Numbered from the stretch's first letter, positions 52,927 to 63,005 are shown. The stretch is DNA of 64,000 nucleotides from UBA12018 sp051656605 (GCA_051656605.1 JBOGCF010000006.1:39698-103697), one strand, 5' to 3'. Notes: generated by a model not told the origin, from the letters alone. Numbers and translations: made by a program.

Positions 52927-53919
52927 ATGGTAAGTTACAAAGAGTTAGGTCTAGTTAACACTAAAGAGTTGTTTGCTAAGGCTGCTGAAGGCGGATATGC
53001 AATTCCTGCTTTCAACTTCAACAACATGGAGCAAATGCAAGCTATTATCCAAGCTGCAGTTGAAACAAACTCTCCTGTTATTCTTCAGGTATCAAGCGGT
53101 GCTCGTAAATATGCAAACCAAACTTTGCTTCGTTACATGGCTCAAGGTGCGGTAGAATATGCTAAGGAACTTGGTAAGAACATTCCAGTTGTTCTTCACC
53201 TTGACCACGGTGATTCTTTCGAACTTTGTAAAGATTGTATCGACATGGGCTTCTCTTCAGTTATGATCGACGGTTCACACCACTCATACGAAGAAAACGT
53301 TGCTCTTACAAAGAAAGTTGTAGAGTACGCACACGCTCACGGTGTTACTGTAGAAGGTGAACTTGGTATCCTTGCAGGTGTAGAAGATGACGTGGTTGCT
53401 GAACACCACACTTATACTCGTCCGGAAGAAGTTGAAGACTTCGTTAAGAGAACAGGTGTAGACTCATTGGCTATCTCAATCGGTACTTCTCACGGTGCTA
53501 ACAAGTTCAAACCAGAACAATGTACTCGCAACGCAGAAGGTGTTCTAGTTCCACCTCCATTGCGTTTCGACATCCTTGAAGAAATCGAAAAAAGAATCCC
53601 AGGATTCCCTATCGTTCTTCACGGTGCTTCTTCTGTACCACAAGAAAAAGTTGCAATCATCAACCAATACGGTGGTGCATTGAAAGACGCTATCGGTATT
53701 CCAGAAGAACAACTTCGCAAAGCTGCTGCTTCTGCAGTATGCAAAATCAACATCGACTCTGACGGTCGTTTGGCGATGACTGCTGCTATCCGCGAAGTAT
53801 TCCACAACTCACCAGCTGAATTCGACCCACGTAAATACCTAGGTCCTGCTCGCGAAGAGTTGAAAGCACTTTACAAGCACAAAATTACAGACGTTCTAGG
53901 TTCTGCTGACAAAGCATAA
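52927..53919 (+). CDS. fba: Class II fructose-bisphosphate aldolase
   Basis: Splits fructose-1,6-bisphosphate in glycolysis with zinc. 330 residues. HLDHGDSFE holds a metal ligand and the catalytic-loop Asp; GSHHSYEENVALT, VEGELG, SLAISIGTSHG (a metal His), FPIVLHGASSVP (third His) and INIDSDGRLAMTAAIRE complete the class II pattern. The very regular codon bias suggests high expression. Confidence 0.97.
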   Translation: MVSYKELGLVNTKELFAKAAEGGYAIPAFNFNNMEQMQAIIQAAVETNSPVILQVSSGARKYANQTLLRYMAQGAVEYAKELGKNIPVVLHLDHGDSFELCKDCIDMGFSSVMIDGSHHSYEENVALTKKVVEYAHAHGVTVEGELGILAGVEDDVVAEHHTYTRPEEVEDFVKRTGVDSLAISIGTSHGANKFKPEQCTRNAEGVLVPPPLRFDILEEIEKRIPGFPIVLHGASSVPQEKVAIINQYGGALKDAIGIPEEQLRKAAASAVCKINIDSDGRLAMTAAIREVFHNSPAEFDPRKYLGPAREELKALYKHKITDVLGSADKA

Positions 53920-53942
53920 TTTATCACGTTAGTGCAAAATAC

Positions 53943-53977
53943 AAAAAGGCTGTTTCATTCGAAACAGCCTTTTTTCA
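53943..53977 (+). terminator. Intrinsic terminator after fba
   Basis: AAAAAGGCTGTTTC / GAAACAGCCTTTTTT stem with T-tails on both strands. It can serve the convergent membrane-protein gene too. Confidence 0.92.
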
Positions 53978-53988
53978 TACCTGTATAT

Positions 53989-54873
53989 TTAGTAACAGTT
54001 GATAAATCGACAAATTGCAAGAACAAGGATCAGAAGTCCGATAAGCCATGATAACGTTCTAGAACAAACAATCTTCCTATCGCTACCACGCCCACCTTTG
54101 GCAAACGCTGATGCTGCAAAAACAGGAAATACGATCGAAACAAAAAGATCGAGATGCCGTAATGCTTCCACTTCTACATTTATTATTTGCAACCACGACA
54201 AGGCCAATATAAAGAAAACAGAGGCTATGGAAACCGTTATTATTGGTAACAGTAAAAACCACCCTCTTGTGATAGACATCGAGCCTAATACAAGCGGAGT
54301 ATGCAACGTAAATTGATGGCGTAACTGCGCAAGCATTGCTTTATGTAATACCTCTGTCTGATTTTTATAACCACTGTAAAGTCTATCTGCAAAACAGAGT
54401 GTATCGGCTAATGCCCAAAACAAAAGGCCTATAAGTACCATGATCATACCTACCGTGGCAAAACATGCATCAATAGCTCCTAAGCACAATACTAGTACTC
54501 CTATGGATATTACAATAGAGAGCAAACTACCCCATACTCGCAGCTCACTTCGCTCACGGGGGCTTATCGCACACGGCATCAATGTATCTATGTAGATCCA
54601 TACAGTAGATTGTAGTGCGAACTGTATAGAACATAAGCTTAATACATGTATACAGAAATATATAAACTCATTTTTTGAAAGATAAGCCGGATAGAGTATT
54701 TTATATATAATAAATATGTATGCAATGATTGCTCCACTCCAAACAAGTCGAGATGCAACGCGCTGCTTAGTTAATGACCTGCCAAACAATAAGCGACTTG
54801 ATAAAATATCAAGAATCAGTGCAGACAAGAATAATAAGAACACACAACTTGTAAGATTAAATATAGTATCCAT
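53989..54873 (-). CDS. Polytopic membrane protein of unknown function
   Basis: A 294-residue protein I do not recognise. About eight hydrophobic segments are visible: FNLTSCVFLLFLSALILDIL (about 5-25), WSGAIIAYIFIIYKILY, FIYFCIHVLSLCSIQFAL, LLSIVISIGVLVLCLGAI, TVGMIMVLIGLLFWAL, WFLLLPIITVSIASVFFI, LFVSIVFPVFAASAF and LSWLIGLLILVLAICRF. There is a soluble loop near 165-195 (YSGYKNQTEVLHKAMLAQLR). No charged transport motif or enzyme motif is seen. It is alone, convergent with fba and upstream of PUL 2's terminator. Confidence 0.65.
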   Translation of the reverse strand: MDTIFNLTSCVFLLFLSALILDILSSRLLFGRSLTKQRVASRLVWSGAIIAYIFIIYKILYPAYLSKNEFIYFCIHVLSLCSIQFALQSTVWIYIDTLMPCAISPRERSELRVWGSLLSIVISIGVLVLCLGAIDACFATVGMIMVLIGLLFWALADTLCFADRLYSGYKNQTEVLHKAMLAQLRHQFTLHTPLVLGSMSITRGWFLLLPIITVSIASVFFILALSWLQIINVEVEALRHLDLFVSIVFPVFAASAFAKGGRGSDRKIVCSRTLSWLIGLLILVLAICRFINCY

Positions 54874-55040
54874 TAAAATTTAGACTAGTTTTCGTTATAA
54901 GGTAGTTTCAATTAAAATAAAAAACCTTCTCGACATTCATTAGTAATAAAGCATGAATAGGTGAATATACTTACACCTTTGCCAAATAAATTCGAATATA
55001 ATCAAAAAAAATAACTTTTGCAGAAACACAAATACTATAA

Positions 55041-55080
55041 TAAAAAAAGGGCGACTCTACTAAAGAGCCGCCCTTTTCAT
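55041..55080 (-). terminator. Intrinsic terminator of PUL 2
   Basis: AAAAGGGCGGCTCTT / AGAGTCGCCCTTTT stem followed by TTTTTA on the minus strand, after the susD stop. Confidence 0.9.
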
Positions 55081-55110
55081 ATCAAATCTATGTCGGATAA
55101 AAAAGATCTA

Positions 55111-57039
55111 TTATTTAAGATTCCACCACAATGGAGTCGTTGTCAAATCTTTACCACCTAGAAGTTGTAAAGCTTGTTCGTAACCCGGTTTGTTGTTAAT
55201 CTGCAAGTCTGCAGGGTAACGATAACGCTTAGGATAGAACTCTAGACGACATTCTTTAGATGTAGCAGTAGTCAATGGAACTTGAGTCATTGAGTTATAA
55301 TCTTGTTCAACTGCTTGATTTTCCATAAATGGCAAACCTAAACGACGGTGATCAGACCATGCTTCAAGTGGCAAGTAAGGCATTTGAGCCAAATACTTTT
55401 GAGTAATGATCTTTGTCAACTGGTCGTTGTTTACAGTTCCATTTTTATAGATAGAGTTCTTAGGATATACATATTGAACAGTACCTGGTTGGTTTGTGTA
55501 ACCATCTACGTAGTTAATAGTATATGGAGCAGCCTCTACTGTGTGATCAAAGTTTACAGAAGTACCAACACGGTTGTATTCTGTTGACTGCAAATAATCA
55601 TTTACAAGATTGTTGATCTTGTTATCATCATTGTTGCTGTAGTTGAAGCTTGCACGAATACCACTTTCATAGTTTTCTTTAGCTGAACCTGGAACTGACC
55701 ATCCGTATACTGCTGCTTCTGCCATTAGGAAGTAAGTTTCCCATGGACCGAAGAACACACGTTTGTTAGTACCTAAACGATAGATTTTAGATATACAAGG
55801 GAAGTTGTAAGCATTGTTTGTATAGTTTGCAGACAAACCACCTTTTACATCCCAAACACCGGCAACACATGTACTCCAAGAGTATTGCGTACGAATCTTA
55901 AGTAAAACCTTGCTATCATCTGCCGGATCCATCAATTCAGCTTCAGAAGCTAGTTTCAAGTTGTCAAAATAAATCTTGCCATCGTTATACCCAGGAATGT
56001 TGAACATATTTGCAACACGAGGATCGATCGTTTCTGGAATACCATCAAAGAAGTATCCAGCTGTAGGATCATTTGTTGTAAGCGGGAAGTGCTTATCAAG
56101 ACGTAGACCTAGATAAGTTTCTGGATCTTTTACGTATTCTTGAAGCAATTCTGGCACATTAAACTTTTGACCACCTAACCCAATCGCCAAATTATTGATG
56201 GTTGTAGAAAGAGGTTGACTATTCCAAGGACGAGACATTACGCCTGAAAGTGCATCCCAACCATCTTTTTCTTGTACCCAAGCAATGTCGCCTGCTTCTG
56301 TAATCAATGTAGAAGGACCACCACTTACAGCTGCTTCAAACTGAGTTTTTGCATAAGCAGGATCAATATTTGATAAACGCATAGCTAAACGAGCACGCAA
56401 TGAATTACCGTATTTAATCCATTTTTGAGTATTGCCAGCATAGAAAGCATCCAAGCTACTTACTGTTGACATATCAATTTTAGGATCTAGATTAGCAACA
56501 GCATCTGTTAGCTCAGCTATAATATATTTATAAATAGCTTCTTCACTATCATAAGGAGGTGTTGTTCCGTTGAAAGAGTCAAGAATTGGTAGAGGACCAA
56601 ATCCATCAGTCAATTCTGAAGCTACATATGCTCTCCAGATACGTGCCATTTGGATAATATTCTTTGTATATTCTCCGGCAATACCTTGTTCGATATGCTC
56701 TTTACCTTGAGTAATCGCTAAGTTTGCTGAGTTTAGCCATTTTACACCATAACTAGAACCTAGATACAACTTCATGTAGTCGTTGTTATCTGAACCTAGT
56801 GTAAATCCACTTCCTCTTTCAAAGCGTGAAGCTCTTTTCCATGTAAGAACGAAGATACGTTCTGCAATCTCCGGATTTTGTTGCGCTTCAATTATCGAGT
56901 TATTAAGGAAGTATTCTGCTTTTGCTTTGTCCGGCGTTACTGCACTCGGATCTTTGTTGATGTCTTCAAAGTCGCTACACGAAGCAAGAAGAACCACCGA
57001 AGATACAGTTCCGGCTATAATTTTATATATTGAATTCAT
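55111..57039 (-). CDS. SusD-like lipoprotein (SusD-like_2 type)
   Basis: A 642-residue lipoprotein (MNSIYKIIAGTVSSVVLLAS then Cys21). The opening DFEDINKDPSAVTPDKAKAE and the WIKYGNSLRARLAMRLSNIDP, FFGPWETYFLMAEAAVYGWS and LEAWSDHRRLGLPFMEN segments fit the SusD-like_2 subgroup, longer than classical SusD. It lies 18 bases after the susC stop. No glycan enzyme follows; the terminator comes 30 bases after the stop codon, so the bound ligand is unknown. Confidence 0.94.
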   Translation of the reverse strand: MNSIYKIIAGTVSSVVLLASCSDFEDINKDPSAVTPDKAKAEYFLNNSIIEAQQNPEIAERIFVLTWKRASRFERGSGFTLGSDNNDYMKLYLGSSYGVKWLNSANLAITQGKEHIEQGIAGEYTKNIIQMARIWRAYVASELTDGFGPLPILDSFNGTTPPYDSEEAIYKYIIAELTDAVANLDPKIDMSTVSSLDAFYAGNTQKWIKYGNSLRARLAMRLSNIDPAYAKTQFEAAVSGGPSTLITEAGDIAWVQEKDGWDALSGVMSRPWNSQPLSTTINNLAIGLGGQKFNVPELLQEYVKDPETYLGLRLDKHFPLTTNDPTAGYFFDGIPETIDPRVANMFNIPGYNDGKIYFDNLKLASEAELMDPADDSKVLLKIRTQYSWSTCVAGVWDVKGGLSANYTNNAYNFPCISKIYRLGTNKRVFFGPWETYFLMAEAAVYGWSVPGSAKENYESGIRASFNYSNNDDNKINNLVNDYLQSTEYNRVGTSVNFDHTVEAAPYTINYVDGYTNQPGTVQYVYPKNSIYKNGTVNNDQLTKIITQKYLAQMPYLPLEAWSDHRRLGLPFMENQAVEQDYNSMTQVPLTTATSKECRLEFYPKRYRYPADLQINNKPGYEQALQLLGGKDLTTTPLWWNLK

Positions 57040-57057
57040 AGTGATGTTTACTTACAA

Positions 57058-60000
57058 TTAGAAACCTACTGTTACATTAAATGTGTATGAACGTGGAGTT
57101 GGTGCAGCTCCTAACTCAAATCCTGTTGCATTGGTATTTGTTGCGGCAACAGATTCTGGGTCAATACCAGGAAGATTGCTGTGAATCATCCAAACATTGT
57201 TACAAGTTGCAGACAAACGCAATCTCTTGAATGGCGTTTTCATCAATTGCTTAGGAGTAAAGCTGTAACCTAGTGTAATGTTACGCAAACGGATGTTTGT
57301 TGCATCGTATGTAAACAATTCCGGAAGACCGAAGTTGCTACCTTCAGCAATACGCTGCCAGTAGTTTTGGTGAGTTACCGCATTATCATTTGCAGCGTAA
57401 CCGTTTTCTGTTTGAACTACTGAGTTTGGAACTACAAAGTCGTTACGTTCTCCATTAAATACAGTACCTGCTGCATTACCATTTCTGTGTAGAACAGCTG
57501 TTGTTCCTGAGAAAATTTTACCACCAAAACGCATATCAACAAGGAAACTCAAAGAGAAGTTCTTGTATGAGAAGTTATTGGTAATACCAAGCATACAATC
57601 TGGGTTTTGGTTACCCAAGTATTCTTTATCTGTTGTAAATAAAGGCAAACCTTGTCCGTCTACAATTACATTGCCGAAGTATGGGCTATTTTTATCTTGA
57701 ACTCTCAAGAATTTCTTACCATACATATCGCCATAGAAACCACCTGCGCGAGCTACAACATTCAATTCATCGAAGCTTCGGATTGCATATTCGTCAATAC
57801 CTGGAGCCAATGAGATGATTTTGTTACGGTTCAACGAGAAGTTTGCTGCTGCATCCCAGCTAAAGCCTTTTGAGTTGTCAAAGATTTGACCAGTCAACTG
57901 AACTTCAAGACCTTCATTTTGGATGTTACCTGCATTAATTTTCTTTGATTGATATCCTGAGAATGGATCCATTGGAATATCTAGAAGCTGACGTGTTGCA
58001 TTTGTTCTATACCATGCTGCATCCACACCAATTCGGTTGTTCAAGAAACGAACGTCGATACCGGCTTCCCATGATTTAACAAGCTCACTACGAACTGATG
58101 AATCATAAAGAGTCAAACCTGGTTTCAGCATACCGTTACCGTTTGGATCTTTCTCTGCATAATAAACATTGTACAATTGGTATGGAGCAAGGTCATTACC
58201 TACTTCTGCATACGATGCTCTTACTTTTGCAAATGAAATCCATGATGGCATTTGACCTCCAAGTTTTTCTACTGCATCACTAACTACACCTGAGAAGCTG
58301 AATGATGGGTAGAAATATGAACGGTTAGCCTTACTCATTGTTGAAGACCAGTCGTTACGCATTGTAATATCTAAGAATGCATAACCGTCCCAGTTCAACT
58401 GAGCAGATCCGTAAAGAGAGTTGATTTTTTTACGATAAAGACCTGATGATTGAGAGAAGTTTTTACCATTACCCAATGTAAATACATCTTTAATGATCAA
58501 TTCTCCTGTGCTAGCGTTAACAGATTTACGCTCTTGCATCATCATGTTACCACCAAAAGTAAGGTTTGTTCCGAATTTCTTCCAGAAATTATCTTGACGG
58601 TAAGTAGAAAGGAAACTGAAGTTGTTTTCGTAGAAAGTTTCAGAACCTTCAGAGTAGCGACCATTCATATTGTTTTTGTCACCACCAGCATACAACTTCT
58701 CGTATTTAGTTGTTGTATAGTAGTCGGTACCACCGCGAACTTCAACATCCCAATTGTCTGTGATATTGTATTTCAACGACATTGTACCCAACATACGGTT
58801 ACGTGTGTCTGAGTTTTGTAGATATTCGGTAAGCCACCATGGGTTGATTTGAGGTGAGTTACTTGTATCATACCAAATCGCATTACCATTCTCATCTACC
58901 ATCGGATTCTTGAATTGCATTACATCCAATGAACGTGGCAAGTTGTAGATAGTATAGAATGCGTTTGAGCTATTAATACCTTGAATAGGTCTATTGTGAG
59001 CATTTGTATTTACATAGTTTACTTTCGCATCCAACTTCCATTTTTGGCTAGCACCAAGAGTTGTTGTTCCACGTAAAGTAATTGCTGTTTTATTTAAGTC
59101 TGATCCTGGAACCATACTCATATCATCCGAACGGTTGATCGACGCAAATACAGATGTTTGATCGATTTGTTGTTGGAAGCTGATACCTTCATTGAAAGAA
59201 GTTCCTGTTCTAAAGAAACTATCAATGTTGTCATATGCACGAAGTTGAGTAGGCAAACCATTCCATCCTGTTACCGTTTGACCTTCAATTTTAGGACCCC
59301 AGCTCGAGTTTGATAGTGGATCAAACTGTTTAACAGAACCTTGAGCGTATGAGTTTTGAAGATCTGGTTTCATGAATATTGTTTCAGCAGTTACACCTGC
59401 AGTAACTGTAATACCCAAACCGTCTTGTTTTTTACCAGATTTAGTAGTGATAAGGATTACACCATTACCTGCACGAGAACCATACAATGCTGCTGCTGAT
59501 GCACCTTTCAATACAGACATAGATTCAATATCATCAGGATTGATATCGGACAAACCGCTACCCATATCCGGGCCAGAGTTACCCCAAATATCGTCTACAC
59601 CACCTGTAAAGTTATCCATCGGAACACCATCAACTACGATCAGTGGTTGGTTATTTCCTGTAAGAGAGCTATTACCACGCAATACGATCTTAGAAGAACC
59701 GCCTGCACCATTACTTGAACGTACAATTTGAAGACCTGATACTTTACCAGATAATGCATTTGCTACGTTACTTTCGCGAGAATCAACAAGAGCATCACCT
59801 TTAAGTTCTTGCATAGCATAACCTAAGGCTTTTTTATCACGCTTCATACCAAGAGCTGTAACCACAACTTCATCTAGTTGTTCTGTATTCTCTTCTAGAT
59901 TGATTGTGATTGTCTTTTGGTTACCTACAGTAAAAATCTGAGGTTTATACCCTACGTAAGAAACTTCCACCACATCTGATGGCTTAACTTCTAGCTCAAA

Positions 60001-60228
60001 GTTACCGTCTAGATCGGTTGTTGTACCGGTTGTGGTTCCTTTTACTACTACTGTTGCACCAATTACAGGACCATAGCTATCTAGCACTGTCCCTTTTAAC
60101 GTGTGTGCTTGTTGTTGTGATGAACTCGTTGTTGTCGGAGCATTTGTCTCGGCTGCTACCACTGGTATTGCCGATGAAAACGCCGCAGCGAGTAGAATCA
60201 AACTTACTGGTTTAAAACGTTTTGACAT
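57058..60228 (-). CDS. SusC/RagA TonB-dependent transporter
   Basis: A 1056-residue receptor. A signal peptide (about 1-26) is followed by the regulatory beta domain (about 42-115; HTLKGTVLDSYGPVIGATVV), the LDEVVVTALGMKRDKKALGY segment, the plug (PLIVVDGVPMDN, SMSVLKGASAAALYGSRAG, GVILITTKSG) and the barrel with C-terminal RSYTFNVTVGF. The LGMKRDKKALGYA motif after the DEVVV box marks the large GMKRDK-type SusC group. It forms a two-gene unit with the SusD-like gene and has a 460-base upstream region with repeated motifs but no adjacent regulator. Confidence 0.97.
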   Translation of the reverse strand: MSKRFKPVSLILLAAAFSSAIPVVAAETNAPTTTSSSQQQAHTLKGTVLDSYGPVIGATVVVKGTTTGTTTDLDGNFELEVKPSDVVEVSYVGYKPQIFTVGNQKTITINLEENTEQLDEVVVTALGMKRDKKALGYAMQELKGDALVDSRESNVANALSGKVSGLQIVRSSNGAGGSSKIVLRGNSSLTGNNQPLIVVDGVPMDNFTGGVDDIWGNSGPDMGSGLSDINPDDIESMSVLKGASAAALYGSRAGNGVILITTKSGKKQDGLGITVTAGVTAETIFMKPDLQNSYAQGSVKQFDPLSNSSWGPKIEGQTVTGWNGLPTQLRAYDNIDSFFRTGTSFNEGISFQQQIDQTSVFASINRSDDMSMVPGSDLNKTAITLRGTTTLGASQKWKLDAKVNYVNTNAHNRPIQGINSSNAFYTIYNLPRSLDVMQFKNPMVDENGNAIWYDTSNSPQINPWWLTEYLQNSDTRNRMLGTMSLKYNITDNWDVEVRGGTDYYTTTKYEKLYAGGDKNNMNGRYSEGSETFYENNFSFLSTYRQDNFWKKFGTNLTFGGNMMMQERKSVNASTGELIIKDVFTLGNGKNFSQSSGLYRKKINSLYGSAQLNWDGYAFLDITMRNDWSSTMSKANRSYFYPSFSFSGVVSDAVEKLGGQMPSWISFAKVRASYAEVGNDLAPYQLYNVYYAEKDPNGNGMLKPGLTLYDSSVRSELVKSWEAGIDVRFLNNRIGVDAAWYRTNATRQLLDIPMDPFSGYQSKKINAGNIQNEGLEVQLTGQIFDNSKGFSWDAAANFSLNRNKIISLAPGIDEYAIRSFDELNVVARAGGFYGDMYGKKFLRVQDKNSPYFGNVIVDGQGLPLFTTDKEYLGNQNPDCMLGITNNFSYKNFSLSFLVDMRFGGKIFSGTTAVLHRNGNAAGTVFNGERNDFVVPNSVVQTENGYAANDNAVTHQNYWQRIAEGSNFGLPELFTYDATNIRLRNITLGYSFTPKQLMKTPFKRLRLSATCNNVWMIHSNLPGIDPESVAATNTNATGFELGAAPTPRSYTFNVTVGF

Positions 60229-60688
60229 AATTTGTAATTTTGAATCTATTTAATTTGGCTTAAATACATGCAAGGAACAAAATCAGTTAAATAAAAGATA
60301 AGTATTGAGGTTTTTACTCATTACATAATAAACAACAAGCAATCATTAGCAAATGATTGACAATTTACATTTCTTAGTAATAAAATTAATTACGTTGTTA
60401 TTATTGCTTAGTCTTCACAACAAGCGAATCATTAGTGTTCTAAAAAAATAACCTTACAAACCTTTTGGTTTTTACTCATTTTGTTTCTACACGACAAATG
60501 TAGAAATTACTTTTCATCTAAAAAATATATTATAAAACACATTCGTATTTGAATTGAAATAAAAAAGAAAGAGTTATAACAAATTGAACACTTCAACTGT
60601 TATAACTCTTTCTTTTTATTATAATTGACTGTCGTTTATGTATCCTATTGATAGCAAATAAGTCATTAACAATTCTAGCAAAATTTTG
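60229..60688. other. Upstream region of PUL 2 susC with repeated motifs
   Basis: GGTTTTTACTCATT occurs at 60309-60322 and 60467-60480. ACAACAAGC(G)AATCATTAG occurs at about 60332-60349 and 60416-60434. CAATCATTagcAAATGATTG at 60340-60359 is a near-perfect palindrome. Together these look like paired regulator sites. The 3' part holds the terminator of the M28 gene (60561-60622). There is no gene in the gap. Confidence 0.55.
60561..60622 (-). terminator. Intrinsic terminator of the M28 peptidase gene
   Basis: AAAGAAAGAGTTATAACA / TGTTATAACTCTTTCTTT stem with T-rich flanks on both strands. Confidence 0.8.
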
Positions 60689-61693
60689 TTATTTAACACT
60701 ATAAGTAGGATTGTTTGCCATTTCCCACATATTTAAGTAGGAAGATTTAATAATATCGACTGCTTTATCCCAATTTATCTTGTAGGCTTCGTCTCCTGGC
60801 TTATGATAATCTGGATGTGCATTTGTATGATACCAAATAATTGGAATTTGATGTTTTGCAAACGATGCATTATCACTTCCTCCAACCGGATTGTCCCAAG
60901 GACGATAAGTAGGAGTAAGATTTAAATTGAATTCCTCGATGTGCATGCGCTGCCATTTCTCAAACTCAGGATTTGCTTCAGTATAGAAGTAATCAACATG
61001 AGTTGGATTATTTTCGTCTGTATTACGACCAATCATATCAAAGTTCATATATCCTTTAATCTTTGGCAATAAATCAGTGTGATTTACAAAATAAGATGAA
61101 CCCAAAAGACCTTTCTCTTCTCCATCCCATAATGCAAAAATTACTGTACGTTCTGGCTTTTGCCCTGAAGCAACAAATCCTTTGGCGATTTGTAAAACAG
61201 CTGCAACTCCGGAAGCATTATCATCGGCACCATTATAAATGCTATCATTGATAATACCTAGGTGATCGTAATGTGCTCCAACCACAACATACTCGTCTTT
61301 TTTTACGCCTTCGATATATCCAAGTATATTCTTCATTTGACGAGGCTGTAACGTATCATTTTGTAATTCTTTGATCTTAACTTCATCTATAAAGTATCTT
61401 GGACGTGCTCCCTCTTCTGGGTTTTGTATTGCCTCGAAACGCTGGAAATATCCAGTCTCATAAAGAGGCTCAATTCCTAATTCATAGAGTACTGATGCGA
61501 TATAACTTGCAGCAATCATACCGCCTCGCATTCCTGCATCTCGGCCTTCAAGCAGATCGTCTGCTAAAAATGTAATCTGTGATTGAACTGAACGTTTTGT
61601 GATTGCTTCTGCCCCTTTCGCTTTCGGACTTTGAGCATATATAGAAGCTATACTGAGAACAGATAAAAACAGTAGTGATAATTTTCTTTTCAT
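60689..61693 (-). CDS. Secreted M28 family metallopeptidase
   Basis: A 334-residue zinc aminopeptidase-like protein. The ATG at 61693 is preferred to a TTG two codons earlier. A signal peptide (MKRKLSLLFLSVLSIASIYA) precedes the M28 domain. Ligands and catalytic residues stand out: GAHYDHLG (His), NGADDNASGVAA (Asp), LWDGEEKGLLGS (Glu-Glu pair), MNFDMIGRN (Asp) and PIIWYHTNAHPDYH (His). Probably a periplasmic exopeptidase. Adjacent to PUL 2, but its terminator separates it from susC, so shared function is uncertain. Confidence 0.94.
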   Translation of the reverse strand: MKRKLSLLFLSVLSIASIYAQSPKAKGAEAITKRSVQSQITFLADDLLEGRDAGMRGGMIAASYIASVLYELGIEPLYETGYFQRFEAIQNPEEGARPRYFIDEVKIKELQNDTLQPRQMKNILGYIEGVKKDEYVVVGAHYDHLGIINDSIYNGADDNASGVAAVLQIAKGFVASGQKPERTVIFALWDGEEKGLLGSSYFVNHTDLLPKIKGYMNFDMIGRNTDENNPTHVDYFYTEANPEFEKWQRMHIEEFNLNLTPTYRPWDNPVGGSDNASFAKHQIPIIWYHTNAHPDYHKPGDEAYKINWDKAVDIIKSSYLNMWEMANNPTYSVK

Positions 61694-61745
61694 TGTCAAG
61701 AGTGTTTTCCTTTTGTTAAGCTGCTACTAAGTTACGCATTATTTC

Positions 61746-61753
61746 TAAATTTG
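61746..61753 (+). promoter_or_regulatory. -7 promoter box of the PHP phosphodiesterase gene
   Basis: TAAATTTG, 35 bases before the ATG at 61789. Confidence 0.42.
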
Positions 61754-61788
61754 AAAGCTAACAGATTTTACATCTAATAAAAACGAAC

Positions 61789-62844
61789 ATGAATAAACAT
61801 CTTTTACCAGCCTTGTTGCTATCTATGACAACAAGCTTATCGGCGCAATTACAAAACACGGATGTACATGAGTTTCCGGAAATGGAACAATCTTCTACTC
61901 GAAAAGAAATTAGCATTCCTAACATTCAAGGTTTTGAAACTTTGAAGTGTGATTTCCATATTCACACAGTCTTTTCAGATGGTTCGGTATGGCCAACAGT
62001 CAGAATTGACGAAGCGTGGCAAAATGGTCTTGATGCTATAGCTCTGACAGACCATATCGAATATCGACCTTATAAAGATATCGTGCTTGGTGATTTAAAC
62101 AAGTCGTATGAAATTGCAAAGAAAAAAGCGGATAATATAGGCATGATCTTGATCCAAGGAACAGAGGTCACTCGACAAAAGCCTTTCGGACACATGAATG
62201 CGCTCTTTATTACCGACGCTAATAAAATGAAGGTTGAAAGTCCGGAAGAGGCTATAAAGGAAGCGAAGCGTCAAGGTGGTATTGTTATCTGGAATCATCC
62301 GGGATGGCCAAACGACACATGCGATATATTTGATGTTCATAAACAAATGATAAAATCTGGAATGATTGATGCAGTGGAAGTTCATAATAACACCGAAATG
62401 TATCCGAAAGCAATGGACTGGTGCAATGAAATGAATATTGGATTTGCAGCCTGCTCAGATATTCATGGTGTAAAAACAATTGAATATGGCAATGATATTA
62501 CGACACACCCTATGACATTGGTATTCTCGAAAACAAAGGATGCTGAGGGGATAAAAGAAGCACTTCAATCTAAACGAACTATTGCTTATTTTAATCAGAT
62601 AATTGCCGGCCCTGAAACATTGATAAAAAAGCTCGTCGAAGCTTCTCTGAAAACTAAAAAAATAAACTCAAAAGGTCTTACTGAGGTTACGAATATTTCT
62701 GATATCCCATTTATTGTAAAATACAAAAACAATTCATATCGGTTTAAACCGGGAACGACAGTTCGACTTACGCTTGACGGTACTCCTATGACCTTTGAAA
62801 ATTGTATTATAGGCACACACAAGTATTTGAGTTTTGTTTTATAA
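61789..62844 (+). CDS. Secreted PHP-domain phosphodiesterase, Sb-PDE type
   Basis: A 351-residue protein with signal peptide (MNKHLLPALLLSMTTSLSA). The PHP domain (about 53-270) shows DFHIHTVFSDG, LTDHIEY, the QGTEVTR glutamate, GHMNALF, WNHPGW and AACSDIHG, which supply a trinuclear metal site. The pattern fits the Sb-PDE family, named for a Sphingobium organophosphate diesterase. In Bacteroidota the natural substrate is more likely a sugar or lipid phosphodiester. A C-terminal beta domain (about 290-351) is of unknown role. Divergent from the M28 gene. Confidence 0.87.
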   Translation: MNKHLLPALLLSMTTSLSAQLQNTDVHEFPEMEQSSTRKEISIPNIQGFETLKCDFHIHTVFSDGSVWPTVRIDEAWQNGLDAIALTDHIEYRPYKDIVLGDLNKSYEIAKKKADNIGMILIQGTEVTRQKPFGHMNALFITDANKMKVESPEEAIKEAKRQGGIVIWNHPGWPNDTCDIFDVHKQMIKSGMIDAVEVHNNTEMYPKAMDWCNEMNIGFAACSDIHGVKTIEYGNDITTHPMTLVFSKTKDAEGIKEALQSKRTIAYFNQIIAGPETLIKKLVEASLKTKKINSKGLTEVTNISDIPFIVKYKNNSYRFKPGTTVRLTLDGTPMTFENCIIGTHKYLSFVL

Positions 62845-62904
62845 GAAGAAATAGTTTATCTACAATTATATTATCAAGGATAGTCACTGAGTGATTAACA
62901 TCAA

Positions 62905-62944
62905 GAAAGGAGCGCCTCAAATTATGAAACGCTCCTTTTTTTTC
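62905..62944 (+). terminator. Intrinsic terminator after the PHP gene
   Basis: AAGGAGCG / CGCTCCTT stem across a 15-base loop with a T8 tail. Confidence 0.85.
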
Positions 62945-63005
62945 ATTATGATCTCATTATTTAGAGCTTCGAATCGAAGAAGCTCCTGATTTATCTTTTG
63001 AAACT

